Source: Paraburkholderia antibiotica (GTDB lineage: Bacteria > Pseudomonadota > Gammaproteobacteria > Burkholderiales > Burkholderiaceae). Taken from it: a DNA stretch of 64,000 nt. Each line of letters begins with the position of its first letter. The stretch's first letter is position 1. A model generated the notes under the pieces. That model was given only the letters and a program-made list of their open reading frames with translations. It had not been told where the DNA came from and ran no database searches. The stretch lies in NCBI RefSeq assembly GCF_012927125.1, contig NZ_JABBFZ010000012.1, forward strand, positions 124,001 through 188,000, in the 5' to 3' direction. Position numbers and translations under genes: made by a program. This document shows, piece by piece, positions 9,486 to 16,501 of the stretch.

Positions 9486-9788
9486 GAATGCAGGTGCTGA
9501 GGGCGGCACGCTCGTCGCGCCGCGGGTTGTTCGAAAGAGGGCGATGGCCACGGACGCGTCGGCGGGAAGCCGGCGCGGGCCGGATGCGCCGCTGAAGCGG
9601 AGCGTGGCGGCCGGTGTTGCCGATGCCGCCCGTGCGTTGTTACCGCGCGCCGTGGCGATTCGCCAGACCAGCCCGCGCCCACCCGTCGCGACGCGCGCGC
9701 AAGACGCAGTGTAGCGCCCGCGGCGTCACCGCCCTGCGCCGGCCGGTCCAGGCGGGCTCAAGCAGGCGAGGGCGGCGCGAGACGCTTA
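9486..9788. other. Intergenic region between purD and hemF, no gene seen
   Basis: About 300 GC-rich bases. Small open frames exist on both strands but have Ala/Arg/Pro-rich shadow-like composition. No strong promoter or terminator was recognised. Confidence 0.35.
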
Positions 9789-11084
9789 TTACTTGCCGTC
9801 GGTGCGCGCGTCGAGCTTGCGATTGAGCGCGCGATAGCCGATGTCGCGGCGATACTGCATGCCGTCGAAGGCGATCTGGTTGATCGTTTCGTAGGCGGCC
9901 GCCTGCGCGGTGCGCACCGAATCCGCCAGACCGACGACGCACAGCACGCGTCCGCCCGAGGTGGTGAGCTTGCCGTCCGTCAGCGTGGTGCCGGCGTGGA
10001 ACGTGACCGAATCCGCGGTTTCGGCGGGGATGCCGTTGATGCGGTCGCCCTTTCGCGGCGTGTCCGGATAGTTGTGCGCGGCCAGCACGACGCCGAGCGC
10101 GGTGCGGCGGTCCCATTCGAGCTCAACGGTATCCAGCGTGCCGGCGATCGCGTGTTCGACCACTTTCGAATAGTCGCCCTTCAGACGCGCCATGATCGGC
10201 TGCGTTTCGGGGTCGCCCATCCGGCAGTTGAATTCGAGCGTCTTCGGGTTGCCTTGCGCGTCGATCATCAGACCGGCGTACAGGAAGCCGGTGTAGCGGA
10301 TGCCTTCCTTCTCCATGCCGCGCACGGTCGGCAGGATGATTTCGCGCATCACGCGTGCGTGCAGCTGCGGCGTGACGATCGGCGCGGGCGAGTAGGCGCC
10401 CATGCCGCCCGTGTTCGGGCCCTGGTCGCCGTCGAGCAGACGCTTGTGATCCTGGCTCGACGCGAGCGCGAGCACGTGCTTGCCGTCGACCATCACGATG
10501 AAGCTCGCTTCCTCGCCGGCGAGGAATTCCTCGATCACGACGCGCGCGCCGGCATCGCCGAGCTTGTTGTCCGACAGCATCATGTCGACCGCGGTGTGCG
10601 CTTCTTCCAGCGTCATCGCGACCACCACGCCCTTGCCGGCCGCGAGGCCGTCGGCCTTGATCACGATCGGTGCGCCCTTGGCGTCCAGATACGCGTGCGC
10701 GGCGGTGGCGTCGGCGAAGGTTTCGTATTCGGCGGTCGGAATGCCGTGGCGCTTCATGAACGCCTTCGCGAAGTCCTTCGAGCTTTCGAGCTGCGCGGCT
10801 TCCTTCGTGGGGCCGAAAATCTTCAGGCCGCGCGAGCGGAACAGGTTGACGATGCCCGCCGCGAGCGGCGCTTCCGGCCCGACCAGCGTGAAGGCGATCT
10901 GCTCCTGCTCGACGAAATCCGCGAGCGCGGCCGGCTCGGTGATGTCGAGATTGCGCAGACGTTCATCCTGAGCGGTGCCGCCGTTGCCCGGCGCAACGTA
11001 GACGAGCTGGACCCGCGGCGATTGCGCGAGCTTCCATGCGAGCGCATGTTCGCGACCGCCGGAACCGACGACGAGTAACTTCAT
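9789..11084 (-). CDS. purD: Phosphoribosylamine-glycine ligase (GAR synthetase)
   Basis: A 431-residue ATP-grasp enzyme for the second step of purine synthesis, joining glycine to phosphoribosylamine. It starts MKLLVVGSGGREHALAWKLA at the ATG at 11084. GPEAPLAAGIVNLFRSRG and PIVIKADGLAAGKGVVVA form the ATP-grasp core, followed by GPNTGGMGAYSPAP and FNCRMGDPETQPIM, all PurD hallmarks. It follows yebC, but a strong hairpin lies between them, so it may be transcribed on its own. Confidence 0.97.
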   Translation of the reverse strand: MKLLVVGSGGREHALAWKLAQSPRVQLVYVAPGNGGTAQDERLRNLDITEPAALADFVEQEQIAFTLVGPEAPLAAGIVNLFRSRGLKIFGPTKEAAQLESSKDFAKAFMKRHGIPTAEYETFADATAAHAYLDAKGAPIVIKADGLAAGKGVVVAMTLEEAHTAVDMMLSDNKLGDAGARVVIEEFLAGEEASFIVMVDGKHVLALASSQDHKRLLDGDQGPNTGGMGAYSPAPIVTPQLHARVMREIILPTVRGMEKEGIRYTGFLYAGLMIDAQGNPKTLEFNCRMGDPETQPIMARLKGDYSKVVEHAIAGTLDTVELEWDRRTALGVVLAAHNYPDTPRKGDRINGIPAETADSVTFHAGTTLTDGKLTTSGGRVLCVVGLADSVRTAQAAAYETINQIAFDGMQYRRDIGYRALNRKLDARTDGK

Positions 11085-11112
11085 GTGAATCCCCGAGACT
11101 TGAAAATCATAA

Positions 11113-11137
11113 ACGGCTGGGCGAGGCGCCCAGCCGT
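11113..11137 (-). terminator. Rho-independent terminator of yebC
   Basis: A perfect 11-bp stem ACGGCTGGGCG / CGCCCAGCCGT with a 3-base loop. Read on the minus strand it is followed by a T-rich tract (TTTATGATTTT). It lies after the yebC stop and 28 bases before purD starts, so it should separate the two transcripts. Confidence 0.75.
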
Positions 11138-11223
11138 GCAATAAACCATCAACTGCGTGGGCCGGCGAGGCCCGGATCCGGCGCCGCGGCGCGATCTGCG
11201 CGTCACGCGGGGCCGGTGCGCCG

Positions 11224-11952
11224 TCATTCGTCGGCGATCGACGCGTTCGTATAGACGTCCTGCACGTCGTCCAGATTCTCCAGCGCGTCGAGCAGTTTCT
11301 GCATCTTCGCCGCGTCGTCGCCGGTGAACTCGACTTCGTTCTGCGGCTTCATTGTGACTTCGGCCAGTTCGGCCTTGAAGCCCGCCGCTTCCAGTGCTGC
11401 CTTCACCTTCGAGAAATCGTGCGGCGGGCACAGCACTTCGATGCTGCCGTCTTCGTTCGTGACGACGTCGTCCGCGCCGGCTTCGAGCGCGGCTTCCATC
11501 AGCGTGTCTTCGGCGGTGCCGGGGGCGAACAGGAACTGGCCGACGTGATCGAACATGAACGCCACGGAGCCGTCCGTGCCCATGTTGCCGCCGTTCTTCG
11601 AGAACGCGTGGCGCACTTCGGCGACCGTGCGGGTGCGGTTGTCGGTCAGCGTGTCGACGATCACCGCCGCGCCGCCGATGCCGTAGCCTTCGTAGCGGAT
11701 TTCCTCGTAGTTCGCGCCGTCCACGCCGCCGACACCGCGCTGGATCGCGCGGTTGATGTTGTCTTTCGGCATGTTGGCGTCGTACGCCTTTTCGACGGCG
11801 AGCCGCAGACGCGGATTCGAGTCGATTTCGCCGCCGCCCATGCGTGCCGCGACCTGGATTTCCTTGATGAGCCGCGTCCAGACCTTGCCGCGCTTGGCAT
11901 CGGCCGCTGCTTTCTTATGCTTGATGTTGGCCCATTTCGAATGACCCGCCAT
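11224..11952 (-). CDS. yebC: YebC/PmpR-family protein (transcription/translation factor)
   Basis: A 242-residue protein that starts with the family signature MAGHSKWANIKHKKAAADAK at the ATG at 11952. Members are reported as DNA-binding regulators and, for some, as factors that help ribosomes translate difficult stretches. GGVDGANYEEIRYEGYGIGG and the C-terminal LDALENLDDVQDVYTNA are typical. The length fits the full-length YebC family. It is followed by a clear terminator before purD. Which subfamily role applies here cannot be told from sequence alone. Confidence 0.93.
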   Translation of the reverse strand: MAGHSKWANIKHKKAAADAKRGKVWTRLIKEIQVAARMGGGEIDSNPRLRLAVEKAYDANMPKDNINRAIQRGVGGVDGANYEEIRYEGYGIGGAAVIVDTLTDNRTRTVAEVRHAFSKNGGNMGTDGSVAFMFDHVGQFLFAPGTAEDTLMEAALEAGADDVVTNEDGSIEVLCPPHDFSKVKAALEAAGFKAELAEVTMKPQNEVEFTGDDAAKMQKLLDALENLDDVQDVYTNASIADE

Positions 11953-12576
11953 ACTTTTCTCCGTCGCGCGCGCCGCCGGGGCGCACGCATAGTGCAATTG
12001 TCGTCGCGATGTCGGGCGCCGGTGAGTCGCGCCGCGATGTCGAATCGTCCTGAAAGGCTGCCGGCGGGTCATCGTCCCCACCCGTTGGCAACCTGTCCGT
12101 CATGGCCGGCCCGCTCGGGGCTGGCCGCCATGCCGGCCGCCTGTTCCGGCCGCTTGCTTCGGCCACTCGTGCCGCCGACCGCTCGTGCCACGCTTGTGCC
12201 GACGACTGATACCGGTCGCTCGTCCCGACAGAACCCGGCCGTTCTCGCGCTCCTTGCCGCTTGCGCGCCGCCTGAATGCGTGGATGCCGGTTCAGACCTG
12301 GCCGGCCCGGCCAGGCGGGGCGGCAGGTGGCAGCACGGTTGGGGCAGGCGGCTTGCCGGCGAACGTGGCGCCGGTCGGACAGGCGCCGCGACGACGCGCG
12401 TTGCGCCTGGCGAGGTTGCAGGCAGTGGTGCGAGTGATCGTGCGGGTCTGGCCGCTCGTCGAGAGCGTCCTCAAGCGGATTTGAATTTTATCACGCCGCG
12501 CCCGCGCGGCAGAGGGGCTGTGGCATGGCGGCCCGCCCCCAATGCGTGGGGGCGGGCGTTGCGCTAGTTCTTTTCG
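11953..12576. other. Long intergenic region between upp and yebC
   Basis: 624 bases with no convincing gene. Frames on both strands encode Ala/Arg/Pro-rich sequences of low complexity. On the minus strand GATAAAAT (12485-12492) could be a -10 element pointing toward yebC; if used, it implies a ~500-base untranslated leader. A strong GC hairpin at 12531-12557 lies at the upp end. Confidence 0.4.
12531..12557 (-). terminator. GC-rich hairpin downstream of upp
   Basis: A perfect 10-bp inverted repeat GCCCGCCCCC / GGGGGCGGGC with a 7-base loop, starting 20 bases beyond the upp stop. There is no T-run on the minus strand, so it could be a Rho-assisted or weak intrinsic terminator. Confidence 0.5.
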
Positions 12577-13227
12577 TCAGTTCTTGGTGCCGAACAGCCG
12601 GTCGCCCGCGTCGCCGAGGCCCGGCACGATATACGCGTGCTCGTTCAGATGCGAGTCGAGCGACGCGACGAACAGCTTGACGTCCGGGTGGGCGTCCTGG
12701 AACACCTGCACGCCCTCGGGCGCGGCGACCAGCGCGAGGAACATGATGTTCTCGCCGGCGACGTTGCGGCGCTTGAGCACGTCGACCGCGTGCACGGCCG
12801 AGTAGCCGGTCGCGACCATCGGATCGCACAGGATGAACACGCGGTCCTCGAGGTCCGGCAGCCGCACCAGGTATTCGACCGGCCGGTGGTCTTCCGCGCG
12901 ATACACGCCGATGTGGCCGACCCGCGCCGACGGCACCAGCTCGAGCAGGCCGTCGGACATGCCGACGCCCGCGCGCAGCACCGGCACGATCGCGAGCTTC
13001 TTGCCGGCGATCACCGGCGCGTCGATGTCGACGAGCGGGGTGGTGATGCGGCGGGTGGTCATCGGCAGATTGCGGGTGATTTCGTAGCCCATCAGCAGCG
13101 TGATCTCGCGCAGCAGGTCGCGGAACGTGCGCGTCGAGGTGTCCCGGTCGCGCATGTGCGAGAGCTTGTGCTGGATCAGCGGGTGATCGAGGATGAAAAG
13201 ATTGGGAAAACGGCTGTCCTGGGTCAT
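12577..13227 (-). CDS. upp: Uracil phosphoribosyltransferase
   Basis: A 216-residue cytoplasmic salvage enzyme making UMP from uracil and PRPP. The start MTQDSRFPNLFILDHPLIQH at the ATG at 13227 gives the normal family length. The PRPP-binding loop FILCDPMVATGYSAVHAVD and the C-terminal uracil-binding YIVPGLGDAGDRLFGT are both present. It is a single gene transcribed away from the divergent SDR gene at 13611, with a palindrome between the two. Confidence 0.97.
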   Translation of the reverse strand: MTQDSRFPNLFILDHPLIQHKLSHMRDRDTSTRTFRDLLREITLLMGYEITRNLPMTTRRITTPLVDIDAPVIAGKKLAIVPVLRAGVGMSDGLLELVPSARVGHIGVYRAEDHRPVEYLVRLPDLEDRVFILCDPMVATGYSAVHAVDVLKRRNVAGENIMFLALVAAPEGVQVFQDAHPDVKLFVASLDSHLNEHAYIVPGLGDAGDRLFGTKN

Positions 13228-13610
13228 GGCGGGGCTCGCGCGTGGCGGCAAGGTGGATCGGTTCGGCGCGCTTTGCGTCGCTTTTCGTGCGTGCCGTCCA
13301 TGCAAGGAGGGCTGGCGGAGAAAAGCGCGGGGCGCGCCACGCCGCAAGTTTACCGAAAGAGTGCCGCCACGCGATACCTGAGATTGCCGCCACGTTGTGG
13401 CTACTTCACTGCCACTTCGCCGCCGCGCCAACGCAACGGCGCCGCAAGGTCACCGCAACCGCGCCGTAATGTCACCGCAACCGCAACCGCCATCGCATCA
13501 TGGCATTGCAGCAACGTGCCACAGTCCGCCCCCGATTCTTCTAGAATCGGGGAAAACTTTCGCAACGCCCGCGCGCACCGGCGCCGGGACTTCGCCACGA
13601 GGACATCACC
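13228..13610. other. Divergent promoter region between upp and SDR, with short repeats
   Basis: 383 bases between diverging genes, with no gene seen. A repeated unit GTCACCGCAACCGC occurs twice around 13450-13490, in a stretch rich in GCCGC and CCGCAAC. It also holds the palindrome at 13530-13552, whose right part TAGAAT (13542-13547) could serve as a -10 element for the plus-strand gene. Confidence 0.45.
13530..13552. promoter_or_regulatory. Perfect palindrome between upp and the SDR gene
   Basis: CCCCGATTC-TTCTA-GAATCGGGG is a perfect 9-bp inverted repeat with a 5-base centre. It contains TAGAAT, a plausible -10 box for the SDR gene 60 bases downstream. It may be an operator or a 5'-end hairpin; no T-run follows, which argues against a simple terminator. 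Confidence 0.4.
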
Positions 13611-14390
13611 ATGGACATGGGAATTGCAGGACGTACCGCGCTCGTTTGCGCGGCGAGTAAGGGTTTGGGACGCGGCTGCGCGGAAGCGCTCGCCGCCGAG
13701 GGCGTCAATCTGACCATCGTCGCGCGCACCGCCGAGACGCTCGAGGCCACCGCCGCGGAAATCCGCAAGCAGAGCGGCGTCGAGGTCAAGACCGTCGCGT
13801 GCGACATCACCACGCCCGAGGGTCGCGCCGCGGCGCTCGCCGCCTGTCCGCAGCCGGACATTCTCGTCAACAACGCGGGCGGCCCGCCGCCGGGCGATTT
13901 CCGCAAGTTCACGCACGACGACTGGATTCGCGCGCTGGAAGCCAACATGCTGACGCCGATCGAGCTGATCCGTCAGACCATCGACACGATGAGCGCGCGC
14001 GGTTTCGGGCGTATCGTCAATATCACGAGCTCGGCGGTGAAGGCGCCGATCGACGTGCTGGGTCTGTCGAACGGCGCGCGCTCGGGGCTGACCGGTTTTG
14101 TCGCGGGCCTCGCGCGCAAGGTCGCGCCGACCGGCGTGACGATCAACAATCTGCTGCCGGGCCTGTTCGACACCGACCGCATCGCCGTCACCTTCGAGGC
14201 GCAGGCGAAGAGCTACAACATTTCCGTCGACGAAGCGCGCCAGCAGCGCATGCAGACGATCCCCGCCGGGCGTTTCGGCACGCGCGACGAATTCGGCCGC
14301 GCCTGCGCGTTCCTGTGCAGCGCGCATGCGGGTTACATCACCGGGCAGAACTGGCTGATCGACGGCGGCGCGTATCCGGGCACGTATTGA
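13611..14390 (+). CDS. SDR-family protein lacking the usual Tyr/Lys catalytic pair
   Basis: A 259-residue Rossmann-fold short-chain dehydrogenase/reductase, related to 3-oxoacyl-ACP reductases. The cofactor-binding loop is the variant CAASKGLGRG, and the VNNAGGPPPGDF motif and the Ser-containing ITSSAVKAP segment are present. Where YxxxK is expected, the sequence reads LGLSNGARSGLTGF, so the Tyr and Lys appear replaced by Ser and Arg. I recall a BKR-like SDR subgroup with the same feature. The C-terminus (GQNWLIDGGAYPGTY) is standard. It precedes mgsA in the same direction. The substrate is unknown and activity may be altered. Confidence 0.85.
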   Translation: MDMGIAGRTALVCAASKGLGRGCAEALAAEGVNLTIVARTAETLEATAAEIRKQSGVEVKTVACDITTPEGRAAALAACPQPDILVNNAGGPPPGDFRKFTHDDWIRALEANMLTPIELIRQTIDTMSARGFGRIVNITSSAVKAPIDVLGLSNGARSGLTGFVAGLARKVAPTGVTINNLLPGLFDTDRIAVTFEAQAKSYNISVDEARQQRMQTIPAGRFGTRDEFGRACAFLCSAHAGYITGQNWLIDGGAYPGTY

Positions 14391-14509
14391 GGCGCTCGGG
14401 AGGCATTTGGGAGGCGCATCGGCGCGCCGCGCAGGCAATGCGCCCGCGCGGTGCGCATCACACCCCATCACAACAACGATAGTCACAACGGTTTGAGGAG
14501 TCTTACGTC

Positions 14510-14899
14510 ATGAGCACCCGCATTGCGTTGATCGCGCACGATCACAAGAAGGACGACATCGTCAAACTGGCCGGCGAGTATGTCGACACGCTCAGGCGCT
14601 GCGACATCATCGCGACCGGCACGACCGGCGGACGCATCAGCGACGCGCATGGGCTGCAGGTCGAACGTATGCTGTCCGGGCCGCACGGCGGCGACCTGCA
14701 GATCGGCGCGCAACTCGCCGAAGGGCGCGTCGACATGGTGATCTTCCTGCGCGACCCGATGACGCCGCAGCCGCACGAGCCGGACATCAACGCGCTGGTG
14801 CGCGCGTGCGACGTGCACAACATTCCGTGCGCGACCAACATCTCGACCGCGCGCATGGTGCTCGACGTGCTGACGCTGCGCCTGAAAGGCGCGGCCTGA
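14510..14899 (+). CDS. mgsA: Methylglyoxal synthase
   Basis: A 129-residue enzyme that converts dihydroxyacetone phosphate to methylglyoxal and phosphate, a bypass that relieves sugar-phosphate stress. LIAHDHKKDDIV, ATGTTGGRISDAHGL, MLSGPHGGDLQIGA (with the catalytic Asp) and RDPMTPQPHEPDINALVRA (with the His/Asp) align with the E. coli enzyme, as I remember it. A Shine-Dalgarno-like GAGGAG precedes the ATG. It lies 119 bases after the SDR gene and probably shares its transcript. Confidence 0.95.
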   Translation: MSTRIALIAHDHKKDDIVKLAGEYVDTLRRCDIIATGTTGGRISDAHGLQVERMLSGPHGGDLQIGAQLAEGRVDMVIFLRDPMTPQPHEPDINALVRACDVHNIPCATNISTARMVLDVLTLRLKGAA

Positions 14900-15067
14900 C
14901 GGCGCGGCGGCCCGCGGCGCCCGCAGCCGAAGGCGCGGCAAAGGTGCCGAGAACGTGCCGCAAAGGAGCCGCAAAGGAGCCGCCAACGTGCGGCGCCGCA
15001 CTGGCGATCACCGCGCGCCGCGCCCAGGCTTCCGCATGAACCCATACCCCAATTCGATCAAGGAGAC

Positions 15068-16045
15068 ATGATGGTCAAGGCAATCCGATTCGATAAAACC
15101 GGCGGCCCCGACGTGATGAAATGGGTCGACGTCGAAGTAGGCGAACCCGGCGCGGGCGAGATCCGCATCCGTCAGACGGCGGTCGGTCTCAACTATATCG
15201 ACGTGTATTTCCGCACCGGCCTCTATCCGCTGCCGCTGCCGGGCGGCCTCGGCATGGAGGCCGCCGGCGAGGTCGTCGCGCTCGGCGCGGGCGTGAGCGA
15301 CCTGAAGGTCGGCGATCGCGTCGCCTATGTTGGGCGTCCGCCCGGCGCGTATGCGCAGGAGCGCGTGCTGCCGGCCGCGCAGGTCGTCAGGCTGCCCGAT
15401 GCGGTCAGCGACGAGCAGGCCGCGTCGGTGATGCTGCAAGGTTTGACCGCGCAGTATCTGCTGCGCCGCACCTATCGCGTGAAGGCCGGCGACACGATCC
15501 TGATCCAGGCCGCGGCGGGCGGCGTCGGTCTGCTGGTGTGCCAGTGGGCGAAGGCGCTCGGCGCGACCGTGATCGGCACGGTCGGCTCCGACGAGAAAGC
15601 CGAGATCGCGAAAGCGCACGGCTGCGATCACGCGATCGTCTACACGCGCGAGAACTTCACGAAACGCGTGCGCGAGATCACCAACGGCGCGGGCGTGCCG
15701 GTCGTCTACGATTCGATCGGCAAGGACACCTTCGAGAAGTCGCTCGACTGCCTCGCGCCGCTCGGGCTCTTCGTCAGCTTCGGCAATGCGTCGGGACCGT
15801 TGCCGCCGATCGATTCGTCGGAATTCGCCGGACGCGGCTCGCTGTTCTTCACGCGCCCGACGCTCTTCACCTACATGGCCAAACGCGCGGACTACGAGTC
15901 GATGGCCGCCGAGCTGTTCGACGTGCTGGGCTCGGGCAAGGTCAAGACGAGCATCAATCAGCGTTATGCGCTGTCGGACGTGGGGCAGGCGCATGCGGAC
16001 CTCGAAGGGCGTCGCACGACCGGCTCGACGATTCTGTTGCCGTAA
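15068..16045 (+). CDS. Quinone oxidoreductase (zeta-crystallin type, MDR family)
   Basis: A 325-residue medium-chain dehydrogenase/reductase without structural zinc. It has NYIDVYFRTGLYPLPLPGGLG, then the NADPH-binding QAAAGGVGLLVCQWAKALGA around residues 145-165, and ends LEGRRTTGSTILLP, typical of E. coli QorA-like enzymes that reduce quinones with NADPH. The start is ATGATG at 15068/15071, with AGGAGA just upstream; either Met is possible. Its leader (14900-15040) contains tandem GCCGCAAAGGA units. A strong terminator follows at 16150. Confidence 0.92.
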   Translation: MMVKAIRFDKTGGPDVMKWVDVEVGEPGAGEIRIRQTAVGLNYIDVYFRTGLYPLPLPGGLGMEAAGEVVALGAGVSDLKVGDRVAYVGRPPGAYAQERVLPAAQVVRLPDAVSDEQAASVMLQGLTAQYLLRRTYRVKAGDTILIQAAAGGVGLLVCQWAKALGATVIGTVGSDEKAEIAKAHGCDHAIVYTRENFTKRVREITNGAGVPVVYDSIGKDTFEKSLDCLAPLGLFVSFGNASGPLPPIDSSEFAGRGSLFFTRPTLFTYMAKRADYESMAAELFDVLGSGKVKTSINQRYALSDVGQAHADLEGRRTTGSTILLP

Positions 16046-16149
16046 GGACGAACCGGGCTACCTGAAAGCCGACCGAGACCACTGCTGCAAGCAGCCGATA
16101 CAGACAGCTCGAGCAGTCGCTACAGGCAACCGCGAAAACCTCTCGACCA

Positions 16150-16190
16150 GGGCCGCGCCACCGCAAGGTGGCGCGGCCCTATGCTTTTTG
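16150..16190 (+). terminator. Rho-independent terminator after quinone oxidoreductase
   Basis: A perfect 13-bp stem GGGCCGCGCCACC / GGTGGCGCGGCCC with a GCAA tetraloop, followed by TATGCTTTTTG. It closes the SDR-mgsA-oxidoreductase unit before the kdp promoter region. Confidence 0.9.
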
Positions 16191-16197
16191 CGCACGG

Positions 16198-16216
16198 TTT
16201 TACGCGTTTTTTACGC
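16198..16216 (+). promoter_or_regulatory. Direct repeat, candidate KdpE operator
   Basis: TTTTACGC occurs twice (16198-16205 and 16209-16216), spaced 11 bp so that both copies face the same side of the helix. It lies just upstream of the likely kdp promoter. The T-rich TTTTTTAC core resembles the E. coli KdpE site as I remember it. Its role is inferred from position. Confidence 0.5.
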
Positions 16217-16230
16217 ACGATCCATCATCT

Positions 16231-16261
16231 TTGACCAGACCTTTAGGCCGATCGGCATACC
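16231..16261 (+). promoter_or_regulatory. Candidate kdp operon promoter
   Basis: TTGACC at 16231-16236 is a good -35 box. The likely -10 is weak (GGCATA or CATACC near 16254-16261), as expected for a promoter that needs an activator such as KdpE. The first coding ATG follows about 40 bases later. Confidence 0.45.
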
Positions 16262-16298
16262 GTTCGATTCATCCAAAGTCCGTCAATGGAGAACAAGA

Positions 16299-16412
16299 AT
16301 GGATGTGCTGTATGTGGGGGGGCTGGTGCTGTTTGCCGTGCTGACCTTTGGACTGATCGGCGGCTGCGAGAAGCTGATGCAGTTCCGTCGTGGACAGGGA
16401 GCACGCTCATGA
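16299..16412 (+). CDS. 37-aa membrane peptide upstream of kdpF
   Basis: A tiny ORF starting at ATG 16299 (GGAG seven bases upstream) encoding MDVLYVGGLVLFAVLTFGLI, then a charged tail containing GGCEKLMQFRRG. It has one membrane helix followed by positive residues. Its stop overlaps the kdpF start (ATGA), so it is translationally coupled to the Kdp operon as its first gene. I recall similar unnamed peptides at this place in other Kdp operons. It could be an assembly or regulatory subunit of the Kdp ATPase; that is inference. Confidence 0.65.
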   Translation: MDVLYVGGLVLFAVLTFGLIGGCEKLMQFRRGQGARS

Positions 16413-16501
16413 CCTGGATGCTGTGGCTGGCCGGCGCGTGCACCGCGCTGCTTTTCGTCTATCTGGTCTATGCGTTGCTGCGCGCGGAGGACATCGAATG
16501 A
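16409..16501 (+). CDS. kdpF: Potassium-transporting ATPase KdpF subunit
   Basis: A 30-residue single-helix peptide, MTWMLWLAGACTALLFVYLV followed by YALLRAEDIE. KdpF stabilises the KdpABC complex in the inner membrane. The ending YALLRAEDIE is close to the common KdpF pattern ...ALLRPERF. It overlaps the preceding peptide gene and the kdpA start by four bases on each side, so all three are coupled. Confidence 0.88.
   Translation: MTWMLWLAGACTALLFVYLVYALLRAEDIE

Noticed and set aside
12185..12484. Small plus-strand frame (99 residues) between yebC and upp
   Set aside because: Ala/Arg/Pro/Gly-rich, no ribosome site, no motif; looks like GC-rich noise.
13440..13500. Short CCGCAAC/GTCACCGC repeats as a CRISPR-like array
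   Set aside because: Units are too short and irregular, with no spacers or cas genes; simple low-complexity DNA.
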